From NCBI GenBank assembly GCA_002733715.2, contig NVWQ02000053.1:1-64000 (forward strand): 64,000 nt of DNA. Reading direction: 5' to 3'. The notes beneath the pieces are model-generated. The model did not search any database and was not told the DNA's origin. It saw only the letters and a program-made list of their open reading frames with translations. The position numbers and the translations under genes were made by a program. Below are positions 30,842 to 39,728 of the stretch, one piece after another; position 1 is the first letter of the stretch, and each line of letters begins with the position of its first letter. This stretch comes from Methylophaga sp. Lineage in GTDB: Bacteria > Pseudomonadota > Gammaproteobacteria > Nitrosococcales > Methylophagaceae.

Positions 30842-32087
30842 AGCGTAATGCCTCGGCAGGACGGATTTTAGATGCACGCCATGATGGGTAGATAGTCGAT
30901 AGAATGGATAATACGAATGAAACGACACCGATAATAATCACATCATTCTGTCGTAAGTCAGAGGGTAATTCGCTAATGTAATACACTTGCGGCGGCAGGA
31001 ATTGATAGCCTAGCAAACCTTCTAAGCCTGCAATAAGTGTGGGCACATTGAGTGCGATAGTGACACCTGCAATGATCCCTATCAGCGTGCCAAACACCCC
31101 GATCAATGTGCCTTGCACCATAAAGATTGTCATAATATCGCGTGGTTTCATGCCGAGGGTGCGTAAGATGGCGATATCCGATTGTTTGTCTGTCACCATC
31201 ATAATTAAGGTGGAAACAATATTAAAGGCGGCCACCGCTACGATCAGTAATAAAATAACAAACATCACCACTTTTTCAGTTTTTAATGCTTTGAAAAAGT
31301 TTTTATATTGATAAGTCCAATCTGAAGCCCGAAAATTGGCTGGCAATGTATTGAGGATATCGAATGAAATCTTACGTGCTTGAAAGACGTCATCTAGCTT
31401 TAAACGTAAGCCCGTTACTTTATTAGGAATACGAAATAATTTGGCGGCATCTTCAATGTTCATAATTGCCAAAGCACTATCATATTCAGACATGCCCACT
31501 TGAAATACACCGACTACATCGAGCCGTTTTAAACGGGGGATAACACCTGCGGGAGTCGGGCTAACATGAGGTGTAATCAATGTGATTTTGTCGCCAGTCG
31601 ATACGCCCATTGCAATGGCGAGCTCTTTGCCTAAAATGATGCCAAAACTACCCGGTTGGAGCGCATCAAAGCGGCCTTGTCCCGGAATAATTTTATCGCC
31701 AATAGTGGAAACACGGCCTTCTAATTTCGGGTCAACACCTCGAATCAATGAACCGCGAACGCGAGTGCCTTGGCTAAGCATGGCTTGACCTTCAACAAAC
31801 GGTGCAGAGTCGAGCAAATGGGGCTGACCTTCAATTTGCGATTGCAATGCTTGCCAGTCTTTCAGTGTGCCATCAGCACCGGTAATAAAGGCGTGTGATG
31901 TCATGCCCAAAATACGTTCGCGTAATTCTTTTTCGAAACCATTCATTACCGATAACACAATGATCAGTGCCATTACGCCTAGCGCAACACCAATCATCGA
32001 GGTTAATGATATGAATGAGATAAAGTGGTTGCGTCGTTTGGCGCGTGTATAACGCAGACCAATTGCGATGCTCAAGGGTTTAAACAT
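30834..32087 (-). CDS. lolC: lipoprotein-releasing ABC transporter permease LolC/E
   Basis: AIGLRYTRAKRRNHFISFISLTSMIGVALGVMALIIVLSVMNGFEKELRERILGM...YPSWRASKIRPAEALRYD; start MFKPLS at 32087. Confidence 0.93.
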   Translation of the reverse strand: MFKPLSIAIGLRYTRAKRRNHFISFISLTSMIGVALGVMALIIVLSVMNGFEKELRERILGMTSHAFITGADGTLKDWQALQSQIEGQPHLLDSAPFVEGQAMLSQGTRVRGSLIRGVDPKLEGRVSTIGDKIIPGQGRFDALQPGSFGIILGKELAIAMGVSTGDKITLITPHVSPTPAGVIPRLKRLDVVGVFQVGMSEYDSALAIMNIEDAAKLFRIPNKVTGLRLKLDDVFQARKISFDILNTLPANFRASDWTYQYKNFFKALKTEKVVMFVILLLIVAVAAFNIVSTLIMMVTDKQSDIAILRTLGMKPRDIMTIFMVQGTLIGVFGTLIGIIAGVTIALNVPTLIAGLEGLLGYQFLPPQVYYISELPSDLRQNDVIIIGVVSFVLSILSTIYPSWRASKIRPAEALRYD

Positions 32088-32110
32088 AATATGACTTATA
32101 TTAAAGTTAG

Positions 32111-32194
32111 TCGTCATTCCCGCGAAAGCGGGAATCCATGGGCTGTGATGATGCCACTATCGTTGGATCCCCGCGTACGCGAGGATGACAAGAC
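32111..32194. repeat. GTCATTCC-type palindromic intergenic repeat (copy 1)
   Basis: gtcattcccgcgaaagcgggaatccatgg ... ttggatccccgcgtacgcgaggatgac; two hairpins with inverted outer ends. Confidence 0.85.
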
Positions 32195-32196
32195 AG

Positions 32197-32859
32197 TTAT
32201 TTTGCGTAAACAGTTTTAGTACCGCTTTCGCTACCTAGCAATAAAACATCAGCAGGGCGTGCAGCAAATAAGCCATTAGTAACAACACCAACAAGTGCGT
32301 TTAATTCTGTTTCTAATTTGATGGCTTCCATGATTGTCCAGCCATGCACATCGATAATAACGTTGCTGTTATCAGTGATAAAGCCCTCACGATAAACAGG
32401 TTGACCACCCATTTTGACGATTTCACGGGCAATGTAGCTGCGTGACATGGGCACAACTTCAACAGGTAGTGGGAATTTACCCAATACATCAACCAATTTG
32501 CTTTCATCCGCAATACAAACAAATTTTTTGCTAGCTGCAGCAATGATCTTTTCGCGAGTTAAAGCGCCACCGCCACCTTTGATTAATTGTAGAAAGTGGT
32601 TAGATTCATCAGCGCCATCCACATAAACAGCAACGCCGCTGACTTCGTTTAAGTCAAATACATGAATGCCATGAGCTTCAAGACGTTTTGTTGAAACGAT
32701 TGAGCTAGAAACTGCGCCTTCAATTTTGTGTTTGATAGTGGCAAGTGCATCAATGAAGTGGTTTACGGTCGAGCCTGTGCCAACACCTACTACACCGTCA
32801 GTATCAATGTGTTCTAGCGCTGCATAGGCAGCTTGTTTTTTCATTTCATCAGCAGTCAT
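32197..32859 (-). CDS. rpiA: ribose-5-phosphate isomerase A
   Basis: [16 protein letters not shown]...[42 protein letters not shown]. Confidence 0.97.
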   Translation of the reverse strand: MTADEMKKQAAYAALEHIDTDGVVGVGTGSTVNHFIDALATIKHKIEGAVSSSIVSTKRLEAHGIHVFDLNEVSGVAVYVDGADESNHFLQLIKGGGGALTREKIIAAASKKFVCIADESKLVDVLGKFPLPVEVVPMSRSYIAREIVKMGGQPVYREGFITDNSNVIIDVHGWTIMEAIKLETELNALVGVVTNGLFAARPADVLLLGSESGTKTVYAK

Positions 32860-32886
32860 TTGATTTTCCTTACTTTGTAAATAAAT

Positions 32887-32962
32887 GTCATTCTCGCATG
32901 TTTTAAGCGGGGATCTATGTTTACTGCTATAGATTCCGGCTCAAAAGACTACCGGAATGACG
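32887..32962. repeat. GTCATTC-type palindromic intergenic repeat (copy 2, degenerate)
   Basis: gtcattctcgcatgttttaagcggggatctatg...atagattccggctcaaaagactaccggaatgac. Confidence 0.7.
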
Positions 32963-33041
32963 GGTAGGCCTGAATTAAATGTAATCTAATTATAGAGATA
33001 AATGAGCTTCAATGGTAACGTAAAGCCATATTAGATAAAGA

Positions 33042-34568
33042 TTGTTGATGCAGATGTTAAACAAATACGTAGAAAAAATTAAAAATGCACGTGTCTATGA
33101 TGTGGCGATTAAAACGCCATTAGATGAGATGCCGCGGCTTTCCAGACGGTTAAATAATACGGTGTGGTTGAAACGCGAAGATTTACAACCGGTATTTTCG
33201 TTTAAATTACGCGGTGCATATAACCGCATGAGCTATTTAAGTGAAGCAGAACGAGCGCAAGGTGTTGTGACTGCTTCTGCGGGTAATCATGCGCAAGGTG
33301 TTGCACTATCTGCGAAGAAAATGGGTATTTCAGCTTTGATTGTTATGCCCAAAACCACGCCATCAATCAAAGTTGAATCGGTACGGTTGTTGGGTGCTGA
33401 AATAGCATTGCACGGCAATAGTTATGATGATGCTTGTCGCTATGCGCTTGATGTGGCTGAGCAACAAGGGCGAACATTTATTCATCCCTATGATGACGAG
33501 GAAGTGATTGCTGGGCAAGGCACCATTGCAATGGAGATACTGGAGCAACATCATGAACATATTGATGCCATTTTCATTCCTGTCGGTGGCGGTGGTTTAA
33601 TTGCTGGCATGGCTGCGTATATTAAAGCTATGCGCCCCGAGATTAAGGTCATTGGTGTTGAACCGGAAGATGCTGCATGCTTAAAGGCTGCCTTACAAGC
33701 TGATGAGCGAGTGATCTTAGATCAAGTTGGTTTGTTTGCTGATGGCACAGCTGTGCGTCAAGTGGGTGAAGAGCCATTTAGAATTGCACGAGAAACAGTC
33801 GATGCTGTGATCACGGTTACTAGTGATGAGTTGTGTGCTGCGATTATGGATATATTTGATGATACGCGGTCAATTGCCGAGCCATCGGGTGCTTTGGCGG
33901 TCGCGGGTGTTAAAAAATATATAGCAGAAAACAAAATTAGCGATCAGGTTTTTGTTGTGATAGATAGTGGTGCCAATATTAATTTTGATCGTTTGCGACA
34001 TGTAGCTGAAAGGGCAGAGTTAGGTGAACGCCGCGAAGTATTATTTGCTGCAACGATCGATGAAACGCCGGGTAGTTTTCAGCAGTTTTGTCAGTTATTA
34101 GCAGAATATAGTATTACAGAATTTAATTATCGTTATGCCGATAGTGGAGACGCCCATGTTTTTGTTGGCTTACAACTTAGTGGTGGTGATGTTGCTCGTC
34201 AAAATTTGTTTGATAACTTAACGCAAGCAAACTATCAATGGGTTAATTTCAGTGATAATGAAATGGCTAAATTACACGTAAGACATATGGTGGGTGGGCA
34301 TGCACCTCAAGTTGATAATGAACGGTTATATCGTTTTGAGTTCCCAGAGCGGCCGGGTGCCTTATTACGCTTTTTAACCAGAATGGGTGAGCGTTGGAAT
34401 ATCAGCTTATTCCATTATCGTAACCATGGTGCCGCTTATGGTCGCGTATTGGTCGGTGTGCAAATTCCAGAAAATGAAAAAAATGAATTCCAAGGGTTTT
34501 TAGATGCTTTAGGCTATGCCTATTGGGATGAAACAAATAATCTAGCGTATAACTTATTTCTGAAATAA
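33042..34568 (+). CDS. ilvA: threonine ammonia-lyase, biosynthetic (two C-terminal ACT-like domains)
   Basis: LKREDLQPVFSFKLRGAYNRMSYLSEAERAQGVVTASAGNHAQGVALSAKKMG...PVGGGGLIAGMAAYIK; 508 aa. Confidence 0.96.
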   Translation: MLMQMLNKYVEKIKNARVYDVAIKTPLDEMPRLSRRLNNTVWLKREDLQPVFSFKLRGAYNRMSYLSEAERAQGVVTASAGNHAQGVALSAKKMGISALIVMPKTTPSIKVESVRLLGAEIALHGNSYDDACRYALDVAEQQGRTFIHPYDDEEVIAGQGTIAMEILEQHHEHIDAIFIPVGGGGLIAGMAAYIKAMRPEIKVIGVEPEDAACLKAALQADERVILDQVGLFADGTAVRQVGEEPFRIARETVDAVITVTSDELCAAIMDIFDDTRSIAEPSGALAVAGVKKYIAENKISDQVFVVIDSGANINFDRLRHVAERAELGERREVLFAATIDETPGSFQQFCQLLAEYSITEFNYRYADSGDAHVFVGLQLSGGDVARQNLFDNLTQANYQWVNFSDNEMAKLHVRHMVGGHAPQVDNERLYRFEFPERPGALLRFLTRMGERWNISLFHYRNHGAAYGRVLVGVQIPENEKNEFQGFLDALGYAYWDETNNLAYNLFLK

Positions 34569-34663
34569 TTTTACTTTGTAATATTCCTATTTCCAAATCG
34601 TCTTCATGTTTAGCGAGTATCAGCCGATAACAGGGTTAATGATATAGACGTTAAGGAGTAATT

Positions 34664-36175
34664 GTGAATACATTGTCAGCAGAGTTTGGTGAATTTATTA
34701 CGGGGGCCATGCAGGTCATGGCAACACTTTTTGTGTTGTCCATAGGGCTGTTAATACTATGGGTGATTGTGGCATATGTCATTGATGTTACTCAAACCAA
34801 TCAAACTATTCGGCGTAATTACCCTGTTGTGGGCCGTTTTCGTTATTTCTTTGAGCATATGGGCGAATTCTTTAGGCAATATTTCTTTGCGATGGATCGT
34901 GAAGAATTACCTTTTAATCGTGCTCAGCGCGCTTGGGCATATCGTGCATCTAAAAATGTAGATAGCACGGTGGCATTTGGTTCAACCGATAATATCAATG
35001 GTCCAGGTCGAGTGATGTTTGTGAATTGTCCTTTTCCTACCTTAGGTGAAGATGCTGTGCCACCACAACCCGTCACTATTGGTGAAGGTTGTCAGCATCC
35101 ATATACTACGGCTTCAATTTTTAATATTTCCGGCATGAGCTATGGTGCGTTATCTAAACCTGCGGTATTAGCATTATCTGCAGGTGCAAAAAAATCGGGT
35201 TGCTGGATGAATACGGGTGAAGGTGGTTTGTCGCCATATCACCTTGAAGGTGGTGCTGATATTGTTTTTCAAATAGGAACAGCTAAAAATGGTGTGCGCG
35301 ATTTAGACGGTAATTTGAATGATGAAAAACTGGCTGAAATTGCAGCGCACAGCGCAGTAAAAATGTTTGAAATAAAAATGAGTCAAGGAGCCAAACCGGG
35401 TAAAGGTGGTATTCTGCCAGGTGAAAAAGTATCGGAAGAAATTGCCAGAATTCGAGGTATCGAAGTAGGACAAGATGCGATTAGCCCGAATCGACATGTC
35501 GATGTCAATAGTTTTGATGATCTGATAGATATGGTCAATCGTGTTAGAAATGTAACAGGTAAACCGACTGGTTTCAAAATGGTGATGGGCTCACCTAAGC
35601 AGATAGACGTGCTTGTAGCAGCACTCAAAAAACGAGGTGTGGATGCCGCGCCAGACTTTATCACTGTTGATGGTGCAGAAGGTGGAACAGGTGCAGCGCC
35701 TATGCCATTGATTGATTCTGTGGGTATGTCATTAAGAGAAAGCCTGCCAGCTCTAGTTGATGCGCTCAATAAATATGGTCTACGTGACAGAATAAAAATC
35801 GTTGCTTCAGGAAAATTAATAACGCCTGCAGCTGTTGCTGCTGCATTATGTACGGGTGCAGATTTCATTACAAGCGCTCGTGGATTTATGTTTGCATTGG
35901 GTTGTATTCAAGCTTTACAGTGCAACAAAAACACCTGTCCAACGGGCATTACAACTCATGATCCAAAACTGCAACACGGTCTACATCCACCCACTAAAGC
36001 GATTAGGGTGACCAGTTACGTGAATAATATGGTGAAAGAAGTCGGTGTTATCGCCCATTCTTGTGGCGTAAAAAGTCCACGGGCTTTAAACCGAGGACAT
36101 GCCAGAATTGTACAAGGTAATGGAACAAGTTTAGGCATGGATGAACTCTTTCCAGATATCCAAGCTGAAAACTAA
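34664..36175 (+). CDS. FMN-binding glutamate synthase-family protein
   Basis: FNISGMSYGALSKPAVLALSAGAKKSGCWMNTGEGGLSPYHLEGGADIVFQIGTAKNG...FITVDGAEGGTGAAP...CNKNTCPTGITTHDP. Confidence 0.93.
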   Translation: MNTLSAEFGEFITGAMQVMATLFVLSIGLLILWVIVAYVIDVTQTNQTIRRNYPVVGRFRYFFEHMGEFFRQYFFAMDREELPFNRAQRAWAYRASKNVDSTVAFGSTDNINGPGRVMFVNCPFPTLGEDAVPPQPVTIGEGCQHPYTTASIFNISGMSYGALSKPAVLALSAGAKKSGCWMNTGEGGLSPYHLEGGADIVFQIGTAKNGVRDLDGNLNDEKLAEIAAHSAVKMFEIKMSQGAKPGKGGILPGEKVSEEIARIRGIEVGQDAISPNRHVDVNSFDDLIDMVNRVRNVTGKPTGFKMVMGSPKQIDVLVAALKKRGVDAAPDFITVDGAEGGTGAAPMPLIDSVGMSLRESLPALVDALNKYGLRDRIKIVASGKLITPAAVAAALCTGADFITSARGFMFALGCIQALQCNKNTCPTGITTHDPKLQHGLHPPTKAIRVTSYVNNMVKEVGVIAHSCGVKSPRALNRGHARIVQGNGTSLGMDELFPDIQAEN

Positions 36176-36188
36176 AGAGGAGTAAAAC

Positions 36189-37415
36189 ATGGCTATCAGC
36201 ACAAGCTTGATGTTATTAGCATTAATGTTATTGATTTCGCTATTGTTGAAGCCATTGGCCGAAAAATATACGATTCCATTTGCAGGTTTATTGGTAGCAA
36301 CAGGCTTTGTTGGTAGTGAGCTTGTCATTAATTTTGGTATTGATACCGGTATTCGATACGACTCTTTTCACGATTTAATTTTATTTGTATTTTTACCACT
36401 GTTGATTTTTGAAGCCGCTTTCAAAATGGACATGCAACAGTTACTCAAAAATGGCATCGTTATTTTATTTTTTGCCTTACCTGTTATGTTGCTATCAACT
36501 GCTGTGGCAGCAGTGATGATTTATTATGGTATTGGACATCCTACGGGTTTTCCATGGATCGCCGCATTATTAACAGGTTCACTGTTGGCGGCAACTGATC
36601 CTGTTGCCGTGCTTGAATTAATGCGAAAAGCGGGGGTACCTAAACGTCTATGCATTTTATTAGAAGGTGAAGCATTATTTAATGATGCTACGGCCATTGT
36701 TACTTTTAGTATTTTTCTTTATATTGCTCAACATCCAATGGAAGATATTACTGTTTTTGATGCATCACTTCGCTTTATGGTGGTGTTTTTCGGTGGATCC
36801 ATCATTGGTTTATTTGTTGGCTTTATCTTTTTGTTTCTATCTCGATTATTGCAAGATTACATTCAGCAATCCATTGTTACTTTAATTGCAGCATATTCAT
36901 CTTATTTGCTTGCAGACTCAGTACATGTATCCGGTGTGATGTCAGTATTGGTCGCGGGTATTGTGCTGGGTAGGGTCATTCATCATGATTTTCAAGATCA
37001 TGAAAAATACAGTTTTGTAGATGACTTCTGGTCATTTAATGTCTATGTGTCCGAAGCAATCATGTTCTTGTTAATGGGGGTAACGATTACGATAGGCATG
37101 TTTGAAGATAATTGGTTGGCAATGTTGATTGGTATAGCGGCAGTATTAATTGCTCGTGCAGTAGGAATTTTTGGTGGTGCGCCAGTAATTTCATTATTAC
37201 CAGGTGTTAAGCGAATTTCGATGGGCTATCAGCAAATAATGTTTGTCGGAGGATTGCGAGGAGCGGTTACTTTGGCGTTAGCATTATCACTGCCCTTAGA
37301 ATTAGATTATTGGTGGACAGTGCAATCTATTGCTTTTGGGGTGGTGTTATTTACCTTATTTGTACAAGCACCATTGATTCCGCCTTTATTAAAAAGACTA
37401 AAAGAAGACGAGTAA
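36189..37415 (+). CDS. CPA1/NhaP-type cation:proton antiporter
   Basis: FVFLPLLIFEAAFKMD...LLAATDPVAVLELMRKAGVPKRLCILLEGEALFNDATAIV...GGLRGAVTLALALSLP. Confidence 0.9.
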   Translation: MAISTSLMLLALMLLISLLLKPLAEKYTIPFAGLLVATGFVGSELVINFGIDTGIRYDSFHDLILFVFLPLLIFEAAFKMDMQQLLKNGIVILFFALPVMLLSTAVAAVMIYYGIGHPTGFPWIAALLTGSLLAATDPVAVLELMRKAGVPKRLCILLEGEALFNDATAIVTFSIFLYIAQHPMEDITVFDASLRFMVVFFGGSIIGLFVGFIFLFLSRLLQDYIQQSIVTLIAAYSSYLLADSVHVSGVMSVLVAGIVLGRVIHHDFQDHEKYSFVDDFWSFNVYVSEAIMFLLMGVTITIGMFEDNWLAMLIGIAAVLIARAVGIFGGAPVISLLPGVKRISMGYQQIMFVGGLRGAVTLALALSLPLELDYWWTVQSIAFGVVLFTLFVQAPLIPPLLKRLKEDE

Positions 37416-37426
37416 CGGGACTTTCC

Positions 37427-37535
37427 GTCATTGATCCTTCGGTTACTTCGTTTCCGCAGATTTTAAGCGGGAATCCAATGATATTGAATTTCATAGCTGT
37501 CCTATAGATCCTCGATAAAAGATCTCGAGGATGAC
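37427..37535. repeat. GTCATT-type palindromic intergenic repeat (copy 3, degenerate)
   Basis: gtcattgatccttcggttacttcg...gcagattttaagcgggaatcc...agatcctcgataaaagatctcgaggatgac. Confidence 0.65.
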
Positions 37536-37607
37536 GAGGATTAGTTGTGGTCTTTTAGCTCATCAAGCTTTATCATTTCACTTAGATTACAACTATAAGG
37601 AAAAGAA

Positions 37608-38318
37608 ATGAAAGCCGAACAAAAAATCATGGCTGATGGTGCCAGTTTAATTGAAGCTGCGACTGAGCAATTTGTCGCTTCTGCCCGATCAGCAATCGCA
37701 AAACGTGGTGTATTTCATGTGGCGTTGGCTGGCGGATCTACTCCTAAAGGTTTATATCAAAAACTAGCAACATCACCTTATCTGGAACAAATAGATTGGT
37801 CGCGTGTTCACTTATTCTTTGGTGATGAACGCTGTGTATTGCCAACACATGATGACAGCAACTTTAAAATGGCACGTGAAGCAATGATTGATCATCTGCC
37901 AATTCCCCAGGAAAATGTCCACCGTATGCCAACAGAGTTGGGTGATGCCGCTGACGTGGCAACTAGCTATGCCGCAACAATGGCAGAAGTATTACAAGGT
38001 GAACCACTAGATTTAGTGTTATTAGGCCTAGGCCCAGATGGACACATTGCTTCATTATTCCCAGGCACACCAGCATTAGATGTAACGGACACATTGACCA
38101 CAAGTTTATATGTAGAAAAATTTGATTCATGGCGTGTGACCATGACCTATACCGTTATAAATATAGCAAAACAAGTAATTGTATTTATTGGTGGTGAAGC
38201 AAAAGCACCGATTGTCAAAGATATTACTACCAATGCAGTGGAAGGTTTACCCGTGCAACGTTTAGCACCACAAGGTGAATATTACTGGTTTATGGATAAA
38301 GCGGCGGCTGGCCAGTAA
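37608..38318 (+). CDS. pgl: 6-phosphogluconolactonase
   Basis: ALAGGSTPKGLYQKLATSPYLEQIDWSRVHLFFGDERCVLPTHDDSNFKMA...LGLGPDGHIASLFPGTPAL. Confidence 0.96.
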   Translation: MKAEQKIMADGASLIEAATEQFVASARSAIAKRGVFHVALAGGSTPKGLYQKLATSPYLEQIDWSRVHLFFGDERCVLPTHDDSNFKMAREAMIDHLPIPQENVHRMPTELGDAADVATSYAATMAEVLQGEPLDLVLLGLGPDGHIASLFPGTPALDVTDTLTTSLYVEKFDSWRVTMTYTVINIAKQVIVFIGGEAKAPIVKDITTNAVEGLPVQRLAPQGEYYWFMDKAAAGQ

Positions 38319-38321
38319 ATA

Positions 38322-39308
38322 ATGAAGCACTTTTTAGCTGCCGATTTAGGTGGCACTAAAATCTTATTTCAGCTGACGACAGAGCAGGGTGATGTCGTAT
38401 TGGAAAAAGAAGTCGTCAGTGAAAAATACACCAGTTTTGATATGGCCTTGGCTGCATTTTTGGCTGAAGATGAAATTAAAGATCTTGTGATTGATAGTGC
38501 CTGTTTTGCTGTAGCGGGGCCTGTGTCAGGGCGAGATGCAAGTATTACCAATTTACCGTGGCAGATTAATGCCGATCAATTAGCCGAACAGTTTTCTATT
38601 AAACACGTTCATTTATGTAATGACTTTGCGGCAGTGGCTCATGGTATATCTTGTTTAGCTGATGATGAAATTATTACCTTGCAACAAGGTGAGCCGAATG
38701 AAGATGCACCCAGAGTAGTAATCGGAGCAGGCACAGGTTTAGGGCAGGCGATAATGCTGCCTGAAAATGATAGCTGGCGAGTATTAGCCACAGAAGGTGG
38801 CCACACTGATTTTGCGCCTACCGATAGTTTACAAATAGCATTACTAGAACATGTTTTAGAACGCTTTGGCCATGTGTCGTATGAACGAATTGTGTCAGGC
38901 AGTGGTTTGGTGGCTATTTATGAATTCTTATTGATTCATCAAACGCATGAAGAAAATCGAGTATTACGGCAAGTCATGATCAGTGGTGATGCCGCTGCTT
39001 CAATTAGCCAATTTGCACTTGATAAAAAAGATAAAATTGCCGAACAAGCTTTAGATTTATTTATCAAAATATATGGCGCACAGACCGGAAATTTAGCACT
39101 AACCGTGTTGCCAATGGCGGGTTTATATATTGCGGGTGGCATTGCGGCTAAAAATGTTCAACGATTTATTGATGGGCCTTTTCTAGCAGCCTTCTTAGCA
39201 AAAGGTAAGATGGCTAAGCTTATGCACAAAATTCCTGTCCGATTAATCCTACAGCCTAAAGTCGGTTTATTAGGCGCAGTCTTATTAGCCCAAGAAAACG
39301 CTGTATAA
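38322..39308 (+). CDS. glk: glucokinase (Glk family)
   Basis: FLAADLGGTKILFQLT...CFAVAGPVSG...LPWQINADQLAEQFSIKHVHLCNDFAAVAHGI...IGAGTGLGQAIM...EGGHTDFAP. Confidence 0.94.
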   Translation: MKHFLAADLGGTKILFQLTTEQGDVVLEKEVVSEKYTSFDMALAAFLAEDEIKDLVIDSACFAVAGPVSGRDASITNLPWQINADQLAEQFSIKHVHLCNDFAAVAHGISCLADDEIITLQQGEPNEDAPRVVIGAGTGLGQAIMLPENDSWRVLATEGGHTDFAPTDSLQIALLEHVLERFGHVSYERIVSGSGLVAIYEFLLIHQTHEENRVLRQVMISGDAAASISQFALDKKDKIAEQALDLFIKIYGAQTGNLALTVLPMAGLYIAGGIAAKNVQRFIDGPFLAAFLAKGKMAKLMHKIPVRLILQPKVGLLGAVLLAQENAV

Positions 39309-39315
39309 TAAATGT

Positions 39316-39699
39316 ATGACAATAGAAAATAACAATAAAATCTCAATTAATATTCGAACGAATTATCTAGCTAATAAATCTGAACCAGAAAATAAACGTT
39401 ATGTGTTTTCCTACACAATCACCATAAAAAATGCCGGCAATAATTCAGCTAGATTATTATCACGCTATTGGAAAATCACCGGTGGTAATGGCACCGAACA
39501 AGAAGTAGAAGGTGATGGCGTAATAGGGCAGCATCCCTATCTAGCACCAGAACAAGAATTCACCTATACCAGTGCTGCAATGTTAGATACACCCGTGGGC
39601 ATGATGCAAGGTCATTACACGATGATCGATGATGATGGCGGACGTTTTGATGTCGATATTCCAGCTTTTACTTTAGCTGTGCCGCAGACTTTGCATTAA
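39316..39699 (+). CDS. apaG: Co2+/Mg2+ efflux protein ApaG
   Basis: YVFSYTITIKNAGNNSARLLSRYWKITGGNGTEQEVEGDGVIGQHPYLAPEQEFTYTSAAMLDTPVGMMQGHYTM. Confidence 0.96.
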   Translation: MTIENNNKISINIRTNYLANKSEPENKRYVFSYTITIKNAGNNSARLLSRYWKITGGNGTEQEVEGDGVIGQHPYLAPEQEFTYTSAAMLDTPVGMMQGHYTMIDDDGGRFDVDIPAFTLAVPQTLH

Positions 39700-39728
39700 A
39701 ATCCTGTATAGCTCCGTAATTATTCAAA

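Noticed and set aside
35383-35868. 161-aa minus-strand ORF antisense to the GltS-like gene
   Set aside because: Antisense shadow of a strongly conserved coding gene; no plausible start context or family.
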